NCBI GenBank assembly: GCA_035578155.1 | Contig: JAPWDM010000015.1 | Span: forward strand, 8,244,709 to 8,308,708 | Reading direction: 5' to 3' | From: Brachynemurus nebulosus | Lineage: Eukaryota; Arthropoda; Insecta; Neuroptera; Myrmeleontidae | DNA length: 64,000 bases | Shown here: one piece after another, positions 48,580 to 58,049 of the stretch | Layout of the letters: each line of letters begins with the position of its first letter | How positions within the stretch are numbered: the first letter of the stretch is position 1 | Notes under the pieces: generated by a model | Databases searched by the model: none | The model's input: only the letters and a program-made list of their open reading frames with translations | Told to the model about the DNA's origin: nothing | Made by a program: the position numbers and the translations under genes

Positions 48580-48869
48580 CTCTATATTTTTTATAATACC
48601 TAATATACTCTATAAATTTATTTTTTTACTCACCGCTTCCATGATTATAATTTTTTATTTTTTATTATTTTATTATTTTAAAAATATTCACTATTAATAT
48701 TTGAAACTTATTGTTTGTTTGCAGCTTATATCGCTTGTATCATGTAAGTCGTAAGTGACGCTTCTGTTCAAATTCAAACAGTATCTCCCCCACTATGCCG
48801 TTCCGTTGCGTGTGTGTGGCGTTTTCCGTTATTCCGTTCCGTCGAAAACAGCGCCATGGACTAGCAGCC

Positions 48870-49125
48870 TAATTTATTATACATAATTTGAATAAAAAAG
48901 AAACTGTATTAGAGGGTGTTGCACAGAAAAAATACCTAAATTTATTTATCATTATTTAAATTACACTTGTAATTTTTTCGTAAACTGTTTAAACACTTAC
49001 GAGTTAAAAAGGTTAAAAACACAGGGAACAAATTTTAAAATGGTTTCTAAAGCTACAACACGTCGATTAATCTATTTGTCAAGTGCCATTTTATGTTATC
49101 ATATTTTTACGTCAGTAATCAGTAA
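48870..49125. other. 256-bp captured spacer between Harbinger copies
   Basis: AT-rich, flanked on each side by TAA, no match to any other part of the window and no coding capacity. It should be host or other-element DNA that stood between two independent insertions before the composite moved. Confidence 0.65.
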
Positions 49126-49871
49126 GGCTGCTAGTCCATGGCGTTGTTTTCGACGGAACGGAATAACGGACGGAACGGTCGCCTTCAACAACTTGGTTCT
49201 ATAGCAGGAGATGCTGTTTTTGGTGGCCTAATCCAATTATATAACGGCATTTGATATTTTTTATTAGAAGATAAATTTGCTGATATTTCATCCTGCGATG
49301 ACAGAGATGTCGATTTTGAAGTTCATGGTATCGGTATTTCAAATTCTTCCGCAAACAACGGCTGTGTTGCTGCACCTAGAAACGCAAAAATAAAAAAAAA
49401 ATTTTAAAATGATTTAATTGTTTTTAAAATGATTTAAAATTTTTTATTCCTTTTTATTTAAATTTTAAATCGATTGAAAGAAAAATCAGCCACTACAACG
49501 CTTGTGGTGGCTTTTTATTAAAAATTACGGTTAAGTTCCTATACTGTATTTATATTTTAGAATATTGAAAAATATTTAAAGTTCGATTACTTTGTCTATT
49601 TCACGAATTAGAATACCTACAAATATACTCTATAAATTTATTTTTTTACTCACCGCTTCCATGATTATAATTTTTTATTATTTTAAAAATATTATCACTT
49701 AAATCACTTTTAATATTTGGAACTTATTGTATGTGTGCACTGTGGAGCTTGTATGACAGTTTTCAAAAGTGCCGTTCCCTTACATGGGGCGTGGCGCGTG
49801 CGTACTCTGCGTTCCGTTTTCTGTTTTCCGTTATTCCGTTCCGTCGAAAACAGCGCAATGGACTAGCAGAC
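49126..49871 (+). mobile_element. Harbinger copy 2, 746-bp internally deleted derivative of copy 1
   Basis: Between ends matching copy 1, segment 49180-49440 corresponds to the exon-6 region of the MADF-BESS gene (46270-46540) and 49441-49700 to its first-intron/exon-1 region (48480-48700), including part of the nested MITE. The deletion must postdate the MITE insertion in the parent lineage. It encodes nothing and would depend on copy 1 or other elements. Confidence 0.82.
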
Positions 49872-50219
49872 TTAAGAAGCTGTAGTTCTTCAGTTCGGGT
49901 GTTTAGATTTCTATATACCAGTCCAATATAAAGTGTTTCATCGGAATCAATAATAATCCATATCTGCTCTATGTCATTAATTGGCATGTTAATTTTCTCA
50001 AAGCTTATTCCATTCCTGATTAAAATTGGAACTCCTCCGCCGCTTCTTTCATTTCTGTCATATCGCAACAGTTTATGTGTGCTAAAATTGGGTTCTGGGT
50101 ATTGCATATTTGGATTGAGCCAGGTTTCAGTTAACATTATTATATCATAGTTGTTTATTAGTAGTTTTAATTCTTCAAGATTTTTCAATCCAGATCTAAT
50201 GTTTGTAAAGCATATTGTA

Positions 50220-50640
50220 AAATTGCGTCGAAGGTAAATGTCTTTTGCAGCTTCATTAAAAATCGATTTTTAATTTTGGCTGCCTTACATTTGTTACCAT
50301 TAAGGATAAGTGGAAGGTTATGGGATTTAGTGTTTTTTATATAATCCCATTCTGCGCATTTATCTAAGTACGACTGCTGTCTCCGTTTTCTTTTAGGAAG
50401 TTCAATAGAACAGTCATCAAATATTTGCTTGGAATTTACTTCACCATGCCAGTTTTCAAATATATTCCAGTTGGTTTCGATTGTTTTTTAATTCTGTTGT
50501 AGTGTACAGGGAGTAGGTGGCTTGGTGGTTCCCTTTATGATACCACTGGTGTCACCATATTTGTAATGTATTATCGGGGTTAAAAGAAGGGTGGTAGCTG
50601 TCGCTGCATTTAAGTTAAAATATTTAGTTTAAAATTTATG
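50220..50640 (-). pseudogene. N-terminal side of a papain-fold-like ORF, truncated by the LINE
   Basis: The minus strand upstream of the LINE reads TPIIHYKYGDTSGIIKGTTK, then (one stop) IFENWHGEVNSKQIFDDCSI, KRKRRQQSYLDKCAEWDYIK and NLPLILNGNKCKAAKIKN, ending near TFDAILQ at the LINE junction. The last 115 bp is about 90% identical to 53060-53173 on the plus strand, where the equivalent reads TCPFGAILQ. The Cys expected before PF is Phe here. The two partial genes face each other within the Foldback loop. Family unidentified; see the entry at 53047. Confidence 0.5.
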
Positions 50641-52789
50641 GATTTCGGAACGCGGTTAAACGACTCAAAGGTTACTCAAACGTAGTTACAGGAAATCGGA
50701 TGAAAACAATATTCAGAATTTAACAGAAAGATATTTGGGTTATATTTAGAATAAAATATAGAAATTACAAAAAATCATTTAGGTTTGTAAAGTTACATTA
50801 AAATTTATATTTTAATAATGTTGTTTTAAAAATTGTTTGCCGAATCTAGTTTGTTCAAATAATGGAAAATAAAAATAAGATAATATCAAATTCTTTAAAT
50901 CAATGATGTACATATGCAAGCCGATTTGGATGTGGTTGGAAGACTTCCGCAAGTTACATGAAAATATACAAAAATGTGTTATTACATTATTAAACCCAAT
51001 TTTAGCAAAATACCGAATCGAGTTGCATATGTGGGTTAAATATTAAGAAAGGAAGCGCATATTACCTCTTCCTGAGGGATTCATAAAACACAACACATAA
51101 AGTAATTCTTCCTCAACCTTACACAACCTTACTAAACCAAGCGACGCTAATGTACCCTTCTTTCATCCTTCTTTAATCGTTCGGTTTCATATTTCCGGCG
51201 TTTCGGTGATTTACCGATTTAATCAAAGACTCCATTGTTTAACTTCAAATCTATTCGGTTCTAGATTAATCAGTACAGTAGTGTTCAACAATACGTTTAC
51301 AGTATGTTATTGTTTGTATTTTTTTTCTTCTTGTGATGATACACCTTTTTTTAAATGAAAGATCGGTTTCGTCAGATGCAAGAATAGTTTTTTTTTATCT
51401 AAAAAATCTATATGCTGCAATATGAATTTGTCGATTTTTGTTGGTAATTAACCTTTAAAACATCTGTTTTTTAAATCACCAAATTTTGCTTCCACTGGAG
51501 AAGAAGTGGCGATTATTTTAGAAGTTTGGAAATATGGACGCATTACTCCCGTCCATACGCGTAAGTATGGCAACAATTATGTCTTGATTTGTTTTGCAAA
51601 TTCGGGGTTATAACATGCGAATTGGCGTCATAACATGGAAATAACATGGAAATAACATGGAAATAACATGGGGTCATTTCATTTTGCGAAACTATTGAGA
51701 AGGATCACTATCATTTTCATTACAATCATCACTTTATGTGCGCAGTTAACAAGTTTATTTTATTTCTTTTTATTCATTATTTAAAATCTAATTAAAAAGT
51801 ATTGACTATAGTGCACCATTTTTCGTTTATTGATAAAATATGTATCTCCTCATAAAATTTTGCAAGACTACGCTCGCTCTTCTAAATATTTTTTATTTTT
51901 TATTTTGTGTAAACAAACCAATTTTCTATACCTGCATAACATAGATTTTTATGTCTATCTGTTTACAAAATGATGATAACTGAATGCACTAATTGATACA
52001 TATAAGTGAAGCTGTGGAACAATATAAATAGTGCAGACTAGTTAGTCTAATAATGACATTACAAACTTAAGTTGTCTTACTATGTTTACTTAATTTAGGT
52101 AATTTTTCTTTCACTTAATATAAACCAAACATTCTTGGCTCTTATGAAATAGATATTATAATAGATGGTAAAGTGGGGGTAACGTTCGAGTCTCAAACCG
52201 AGGAAGCGAACTATTGAGAGCAGAAATATTCAGAATGTACACTGTATTCCTCATTGTTTTTATTCTTATAACCTACTAATTTTCTCGCCCCATGAAATAT
52301 CACTTTATTCGAAAGTAACACCGCCCTAGCGGTAAGAAGACAAAGTAGCGGTAACAGGTAACAAAACTGTATTAGCGCTCACTGAGTAGAACATATTTCA
52401 TACGGTTTATAATATTTCGTTATACAAATTGAATAATACGTTATATTTCAGCGTTCTTTGCTTTTTTTGATAACAATTTATTTTCATTTTCAATAATAGT
52501 TCAGCTTCCAGTTCAGTAAGAATGTATGACAAATCTGCACTGTTAGATATTTGGAGTATAACAGCTATAACAATTAATGCTAATGATTTTTTAATGCGAA
52601 CAGTAATAATGTAATTGCATAGTTATATTTTATTGTTAGAAATAAAATTTTCGGTGTTACTAAAAATATGTTGCAAAATTAAATACTAGTTTTCAAATAT
52701 AAATTATTTTACATTGTGACAACTAGTATTTTTATATTATATTATTAATTTCTATAATATTTTAAATTAAATACCAAAAAAAATTTACA
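50641..52789. other. unassigned loop sequence
   Basis: No gene recognised. A short tandem array (ATAACATGGAA, about four copies) is at 51632-51672. A minus-strand frame at 51330-51400 (ILASDETDLSFKKR) faintly resembles a Tc1 first catalytic motif but has no support around it. Confidence 0.4.
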
Positions 52790-52798
52790 AAAATTACT

Positions 52799-52872
52799 GC
52801 ATGGACCCAGCCTCGAACTCGTAACCTCCAGGGCACGAAGCAACTGCTCTAACCACCAAGCCATTTTGGCTC
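52799..52872 (-). ncRNA. tRNA-like sequence, probably a SINE head or tRNA pseudogene
   Basis: On the minus strand TGGCTTGGTGGTTAGAGC resembles an A box/D arm and GAGTTCGAGGC contains a perfect B box (GWTCRANNC; complement at 52810-52818). The spacing between boxes is tRNA-like, but a normal anticodon stem cannot be drawn. A tRNA-derived SINE fragment is more likely than a functional tRNA. No tail structure could be defined. Confidence 0.5.
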
Positions 52873-53046
52873 TGGTTGAACATCATATTAAATTCGTTTA
52901 AGAGACATTAAAAAAAAAATTTTAAACTTTAAAGACGTTTTTTTCGAAAATGGCTGGTTAGTGAATTTTACTATTTTAGCATATTAATAAACTAAAGGTA
53001 TACTATTAATATAAAAAGACTCATCTCGAAGTCAATTTCCCAACCC

Positions 53047-53715
53047 TTGCACTCTACTTATAAATCCCATAACCTTCCACTTATCCTTAATGGTAACAAA
53101 TGTAAGGCAGTCAAAATTAAAAATGGATCTTTAATGACGTTGCAAGAAACATGTCCCTTCGGCGCAATTTTACAACTGGTAGCAAGTGCAATCACAGACA
53201 TCATATCGAGATGCAGTAAAATTATCGCCCGACAAAATCTTTCATTTAGCTGCATCCATATTAGATCATGGGAAATTACTTACTGAACGAGCAATGATCT
53301 TACAAGATATATCAATTTTTGAACTACCATTTTTCCAAATAATATTATACGTTTAAATGCAAATTGCAACGTTACGCATTTAGCAGAATATATTTTTAAA
53401 AATGAAGCAAGTTGTACTTTTACCAACCATTGGTCTTGAGGTGCTACAAATTCGCGCAAATCTATCATTTGTCCCGTTAATGTTGATATACTTTTGCAAG
53501 AAGGATTACAACATATGCAACGTGCAATAGTTGACTTCAAAAATCTAAGTCTACATTGTAAATGTGATGCAATAGCTGAAAGTAAAATTAGCTATATACC
53601 CTTACTGAAACAAAAATTATTAAATATGATATATCTTGCAATGCAGAAATTAAAAACAATTAAAGGAGTAAATTATTTAAACCTCCCGTCCCTTTTCTGT
53701 AATCACTATCTGTAA
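53047..53715 (+). pseudogene. unidentified ORF remnant, possible papain-fold (USP-like) domain
   Basis: From 53060 it reads KSHNLPLILNGNKCKAVKIK, TCPFGAILQLVASAITDIIS, then through stops and shifts NCNVTHLAEYIFKNEASCTF, ICPVNVDILLQEGLQHMQRA, LHCKCDAIAESKISYIPLL and GVNYLNLPSLFCNHYL-stop. TC-x-F-x-x-ILQ looks like the nucleophile segment of a papain-fold peptidase, with Cys pairs further on, but no His box is preserved. The first 115 bp duplicates the inverted fragment at 50220-50335. Because it lies in the loop of the Foldback-like unit it could be what is left of that element's own gene. This is inference; the family is unproven. Confidence 0.4.
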
Positions 53716-53875
53716 AAAAAATTTTGTTTATTTTTTATTACAGCGAATCTATTATATATAATACGTAGGTCGCTGTTGGGTCGTAAAGGCTTGCTAAGAA
53801 AGGGTTTTGAAAATTTTTTAGTCTAACCGTAAAAATTTACGAAAAACCGCAAAATGAAAATTTTTTTTATTACTG

Positions 53876-55415
53876 TATATGTTACTGTGAATGTCCGAAA
53901 TGCAGTGTATCTTAAGATACACCGGTGTATGTTAACAACCGCCACGCTAGCTGGTGAATGACCGTTTTTTATTCTCTTCATGACGATTTCGGTCATACAC
54001 CGGTGAATGTTAACATACACCACGACGACTTGGTTTATGTTCATTATGAATGAAATTATGTCTATTAATGGTATAGAAATACCTGGTATTTTTATACAAA
54101 AAATTGTTATTATAACAATAAATAAAATAATTATTAATAGTCATTTCTGAGTCCACTCTGAACACAGTATTCGAAATTCTAGGTAGAGAGAACTTAGTTG
54201 TTTTTTGAGATATTTTAATAAAATTTTGAAAACAGCATTCGACAAAGATTCATTTATACTCGTTGTACTACTTTTCGTTTGTACCTCAACCATTTTGAAA
54301 GTACAGCTTTCTAATTTTCGACTTAATGGTAATATGATAATCTGGCGATTTTTAAAAGTTTAAAAATTACTTGTACAAACGGGTACAAACTACAAACTAT
54401 AGTCTTTCCAATGCTGTTTTCAAGTTCTGAGTATCTCTAGAAACAATGGAATTCATTTTATCTAGAATGCCCAGTACTGTGTATCTCCGAACGGATTGAG
54501 GTACAAACGAAATGAAAAGATTTGTAACGGATGCAAATCATATTCTTTCAAATGCGATTTTCAAAAGTTTCAATATCTACAAAAACAGTAAATTTTGTTC
54601 TACTTAGAATTTCGAGTATCCTCTATCTCCCAACTTTTTGATGTACAAAAGAAAAAGAAAAAAGAACTATAAACGGATATAAACAAATCTTTATCGAATG
54701 CCGTTTACAAATATTGAATATTTCTAAAAACAACCAGGTTCGTTCTACCTATAATTTCAAGTACCGTGTTTTGCCGAAGCCTTTGAGACACAAACGAAAA
54801 TAAAAGAGGTACAAACGGATCTTTATCGAATGCTATTTTCAAATATGAAACATTCCAAAAAACAATCAAGTTGGTTCTACCTAGAATTTCGGGTAGCGTC
54901 AATCTTCGAATCCTTTGAGGTACAAACGACAATAGAGATACAAACAGGTACAATCGAAGTTCTATCAAAGAATACGCGTCATTTTAAAAATTTTTCTGTT
55001 TATCCTTCGAGGTATAAACAAAATAAAATGCGGCACAAACTAGTACAAACGAAGTACAAACGAGCTGCATTATTTATTTTTGAATTTGCAATATTTACGG
55101 GTTTTCAATATTTAGGATGAATTCCCACAGACTAAATTTTGCAACAATGAATTATTTTTAAACAAACACAATCTATTCGTTATAACATAAGTTCTTTTTA
55201 AACAAACAATGACGTGTTTTGACATTCATGTAATTTTTAAATCGTTATATCTAAGATTCACAGAATCGTCTTGGTGTATGTTAACATCCACCGGTGTATG
55301 TCCGATTTAAAAAGATTTATTAAAAAATTTCGGACATACACCATCGAAATTGGTGACTGTCGACATACACCGGTGTATCTTAACATTCACCAATTTCGGA
55401 CATTCACAGTAACAT
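53876..55415. mobile_element. 1.5-kb foldback element with internal tandem repeats
   Basis: Outer ends ATGTTACTGTGAATGTCCG and the complement match, followed by several palindromic ACACCGGTGTAT motifs (53920, 53998, 55293, 55368). The centre (about 54160-55080) is a run of six or seven ~120-bp units with TTCTACCTAGAATTTC, GAGGTACAAACGA and ATCGAATGC. No coding capacity. It is nested inside the larger Foldback-like unit and shows the same design (inverted ends plus tandem arrays) with unrelated sequence. Confidence 0.75.
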
Positions 55416-55939
55416 AAATAGCAATCTATGAATTTATTTAAAAAATCATGCAAATTAGTTATAGTTACTAAGTATTTGGAAAAAAATAATATTGGAGTTT
55501 TTGTAAGTATTAATAAATATTTCTATAGATACCACAAATAAATAATATTTTTACCTACGACTACTATGAAATTACTTATTTACTGTGCAAAATACTATTT
55601 GTATCCTATAAAGAAATGAACAAGTGAACTGTCCAGTTATCATCAACTGGTACTTGTCGTTCTCAGCAAATTCCATACAGATGAAATTTCCATCGGACCT
55701 GGGTCAGTTGTCCTGATATTAAAAATGAAATATGGACTTTACTTATCTGTCCTCAGTAGTTTCGAGAAAACGGTAGCAACCGCGGGTCGCAGCTAGTATA
55801 CAAATATTTAAAACAAAAGTTATATTTTCATTGTTATTGTTATTATTATTATTATAAAATTTACGCAAACCTGGCGCTTACTGCCTCAGTCGGACAGTAA
55901 TGGTTAAGTTTCACCTACATATACCTATACCGGCATTAT

Positions 55940-56890
55940 GATCAAATACCAGCAAATTGATACTTTATACCTAATGTGCTGTGCTAGAGCAAGACTTAAA
56001 AAATTATTAAAAAATAGAAGCCGGAACTCTCGGCAGTAGTGGCTCATTTCGCTAGAACTATTGCAGAAGTATCAGAATATGTCAAGAAGTTGGCCAGAAC
56101 TACCAACAAACTGGTAGTTTATTCTTAAGGTACGGTGCTAGTGTAAAATTTAAAAAAATATTTAAAAAAAGGGTCGGAACTCTCGATGAGAGTGACTCAC
56201 TTCGCTAGAACTGTTGTAGAGGTATGAGAATATCTTAAAAAGTTGGCTAGAACTATTGGCAAACTGGTAGTTTATACCTGAGGTGCGGTGCCAGCGAAAA
56301 TTTTAAAAGTTATTTAATAGTAGTCAAAGATCGAATCTCTCGGCGAAAGTTACTCACTTCGCTAGAAATATTGTACAAGTATGAGAGTATGTCAAAAAGT
56401 TGGCTAGAACTATTGGCAAACTAGTAGTTTATTCTTGAGGTGCGGTGCCAGAGCAAAATATAAAAATTTTTAAAAAATAGTTAAAGGTCAGAATTCGAAA
56501 CGAAAGTGACACATCGATAGAACTATTGCAGTACTATAGAAATATACCTAAAAGTTTGTGAAAACTGGCAGTAAGCTGTTAGTTTAGTTTTGTGGTACGG
56601 TGCAGTTTTAAAATTTTTTAAGAATAGTTAGAGTGCAGAACTCTTGCTAAAATATATCAGGAATTATACAATTATTCTAGAACTATAGTATTTTGGGTTC
56701 AAAATTGCTTTTTTAGGAAGCTGCGGTGCTACGGGAATTTGGCACCTCATATTTTTTACCTGTGTTTTTTTTTGGACTAATTTGGCGGAACTTTTATATA
56801 ACCTATGAGGAACTGTAGAACTATTGTGGGTACTGATAGAATTATTACTAAATTTTGTAGTGCTAAGAAATGAGCTGCTAACTTCACACC
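55940..56890 (-). repeat. right inverted repeat of the Foldback-like unit
   Basis: Reverse complement of 39731-40690, with four full ~158-bp subrepeats and the start of a fifth toward the loop. Frame remnants such as 56664-56951 are by-products. Confidence 0.85.
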
Positions 56891-56900
56891 GGCTTATGTA

Positions 56901-57420
56901 GCGTTGTAGTAGAAGTTTCATCCAAACTAAAAATGCGCGTTTCGTCATCAAACGCGAAGTTGCGATTGATCAAGTCTTTTAAATTGTCATAGAATTTACC
57001 TACGTTGTTGCGGTTGAAGGCTGTCGCTCTTGCGAGGCTACAAGGCTCCGGTCTCTTCAAAGAAATGATAACCGGTCTCTAAATGATAACAACCTGTCTC
57101 TGCCAGCGATTTTAGCACTCTGAAATGCTTTCTGTCTGCATTCTTTAGCAGTCAAACCGTAAAATAAAAGAGCAAAAGAGCACAGTAATCATAATACTCT
57201 TTTAGGGTTTTCTCTTCTTCCGTTGTGAAAATTTTATTCATAGTATAATTAGGCTCTTTAATCGCTCATTCTCAAGTGATTCGGAATTCGTTGTATTTAC
57301 ACGATACCTTTTAAGTGTGGAAAATGGAACTCCAATTGTTCGAGAAGCATTTTTTATTGACATACCACCCCTTATTAAAAGTAATATATTTTTTATTTCT
57401 TCTCTTGTATAGTTGCCCAT
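56901..57420 (-). pseudogene. pogo/Tigger-like transposase, N-terminal half
   Basis: Minus strand starts MGNYTREEIKNILLLIRGGM then IKNASRTIGVPFSTLKRY (psq-type helix-turn-helix), continues through shifts with NKIFTTEEEKTLKEYYDYC, YGLTAKECRQKAFQSAKIAG (CENP-B-like domain) and SLARATAFNRNNVGKFYDNL, FAFDDETRIFSLDETSTTTL, ending at HKP where the 10-bp duplication (56891-56900) and the Foldback-like unit begin. DET carries the first catalytic Asp. The rest of the gene is at 38998-39730. Several frameshifts and stops are present. Confidence 0.85.
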
Positions 57421-58049
57421 TTTTCGCACTAATAGCTTGCAATGTGGCATTCTGTAAGTAAAATTTATCCTTGAAAACAATTCAAATTTGTCTAGGTACA
57501 TAAAAAATTTAATACTTTTAATAGAAGTACACAGCGACTGATGAGTCACTGATGTGCCTCTTTAATCCGAGTCAGTGTGTACCTTGTCGCTATTTTGACT
57601 TTTTCATTGAACATGAATCTAAATTTCAATAATTAAATTGCAAAACATTTGTTAAAACTAATTAGACTTAATTTTCGACCAAATTACTACAAATCATAAA
57701 CTATTTTAAATAGTTCAGAATTAATAGTCGAAACTTATCTCTGAAAGTAATTTTAGCAGCATAGAAACACAAAACAATTAATATTACATACACGTATCGC
57801 TGGAGTTGTTGATGGACTAGTTTGAATATGTTCGGTTACTGTGCACATCCGATGAGTAAATGTACAAACAAATACCATCTTTCATTTTTGACGAAGCATA
57901 CCTGAGCCACTGTACCCGACCGAGTCACTGTTCCCTAACTGACCCTACATATTTCTTTCCAGCGCTTCACTACTGTCGCTTTTCTTATACGACGATGTAA
58001 TTGCTGAGCATTTATTTGCTAAAATAAAAGGATAATTTGCAACTTGATA
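57421..58049. other. unassigned sequence upstream of the pogo-like gene
   Basis: May contain the pogo-like element's right end and promoter. I found no inverted partner on the left side. Confidence 0.4.

Larger units (their letters stand above)
45725..48642 (-). pseudogene. MADF-BESS DNA-binding partner of Harbinger copy 1, seven exons
   Basis: Exons on minus: 48642-48634 (MEA), 48027-47892 (WTHFKCGYCGGLIEVNNEVD, CxxC), 47802-47569 (acidic, then DELLIGIVQTKEALWN-stop-RLPATQRSRIKKDALWQEV), 47278-about 47090 (LYSVKEAEKRWQYLRDSYTK, SFRHYEAMSFLNDVL), 46711-46566, 46484-46291 (Ser-rich, KRKYQMPLYNCIRPAKTPSP) and about 45947-45725 (FLAHIKEGLKRLSYKRRSKV, AMFVLLQEAEEEENAEAEGRN). Exons 3-4 form the MADF domain (DNA binding) and the last a BESS-type interaction motif. 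An in-frame TAG in exon 3 is the one visible defect. In Harbinger systems such partners bind element ends for the transposase; here MADF-BESS replaces the more usual Myb/SANT protein. Confidence 0.8.
42743..48869 (+). mobile_element. Harbinger copy 1 (6.1 kb), with transposase and MADF-BESS genes
   Basis: Ends GGCTGCTAGTCCATGGCGCT and the complement, followed by TTTTCGACGGAACGGAAT runs. It carries a plus-strand transposase (43430-44844) and a convergent minus-strand MADF-BESS gene (48642-45725). At least four smaller elements are nested in it (44855-45549, 46780-47054, about 47340-47525, 48075-48579), none within a coding exon. Confidence 0.88.
42743..49871. mobile_element. composite Harbinger transposon (two copies enclosing 256 bp)
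   Basis: The outermost ends are GGCTGCTAGTCCATGGCG (42743) and GCAATGGACTAGCAGAC (49871), each flanked by TTA (42740-42742 and 49872-49874). Removing everything between and one TTA restores the LINE frame exactly. Inside, copy 1 ends at 48869 and copy 2 starts at 49126; both inner edges carry TAA. The 256-bp spacer (48870-49125) matches nothing else in the window. Inner TAA plus outer TTA is what one expects if two insertions at nearby TAA sites were later mobilised together using the distal ends. Confidence 0.82.
40691..50219 (-). mobile_element. CR1/L2-group LINE, interrupted by the composite Harbinger
   Basis: Coding sequence on minus runs from about 50219 (endonuclease) through 49875, is cut by the 7.13-kb composite (42743-49871), and resumes at 42739 to about 40700. 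The 5' side starts within a few residues of the endonuclease N-terminus (ICFTNIRSGLKNLEEL). The 3' end stops at the Foldback arm without a poly-A tail, so its original 3' terminus is missing. Confidence 0.82.
40740..50219 (-). pseudogene. LINE ORF2, endonuclease and reverse transcriptase
   Basis: Endonuclease: TNIRSGLKNLEELKLLINNY, IIMLTETWLN, RSGGGVPILIRNGI (50219-49875); across the insertion EELQLLK joins ENVRDAYMKYD in frame; then ICLGDFNVDY and LGSADHNCISF (42717-42451). Reverse transcriptase (42232-41016): YRPISILPALSKVLEKIV, FDFSKAFDTVSH, SSVPQGSILGPLLFN, QYADDIQII, then a frameshift and a short C-terminal domain (ISQICNKSYWKLKNLYRFKN) to about 40740. The F-D-F/Y-SKAFDTV-x-H and QYADD forms, and no RNase H, suit the CR1/L2 group. 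Frameshifts around 42450, 42000 and 41016 make it inactive. Confidence 0.85.
39731..56890. mobile_element. 17.2-kb Foldback/Mutator-like unit with 10-bp target duplication
   Basis: The unit is flanked by GGCTTATGTA at 39721-39730 and 56891-56900, and the flanks belong to one pogo-like gene. Its ends are inverted repeats of about 0.95 kb. Each arm has a ~340-bp outer part (TGTGAAGTTAGCA(C/G)CTC at the edge) and an inner array of about four ~158-bp subrepeats. Duplications of 8-11 bp (typically 9) and tandem-repeat-built inverted ends are the defining features of MULE-related Foldback elements. The loop holds a CR1/L2-type LINE, a composite Harbinger, a tRNA-like remnant, a papain-fold-like ORF and another tandem-repeat foldback. 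Whether it inserted at full size or grew afterwards by nesting is not settled. Confidence 0.8.

Noticed and set aside
42740..48872. Interpretation that copy 1 alone inserted in the LINE
   Set aside because: Its flanks are TTA on the left and TAA on the right, which are not a direct duplication, and the LINE resumes only after 49871.
48870..49125. Interpretation that copy 2 is simply nested inside a longer copy 1
   Set aside because: Copy 1 has its own complete right end at 48869 and both inner edges carry TAA, which fits two separate insertions followed by joint movement better.
51330..51400. Possible Tc1-type first catalytic motif (ILASDETDLSFKK) on minus
   Set aside because: No second or third catalytic motif, no HTH and no inverted ends nearby.
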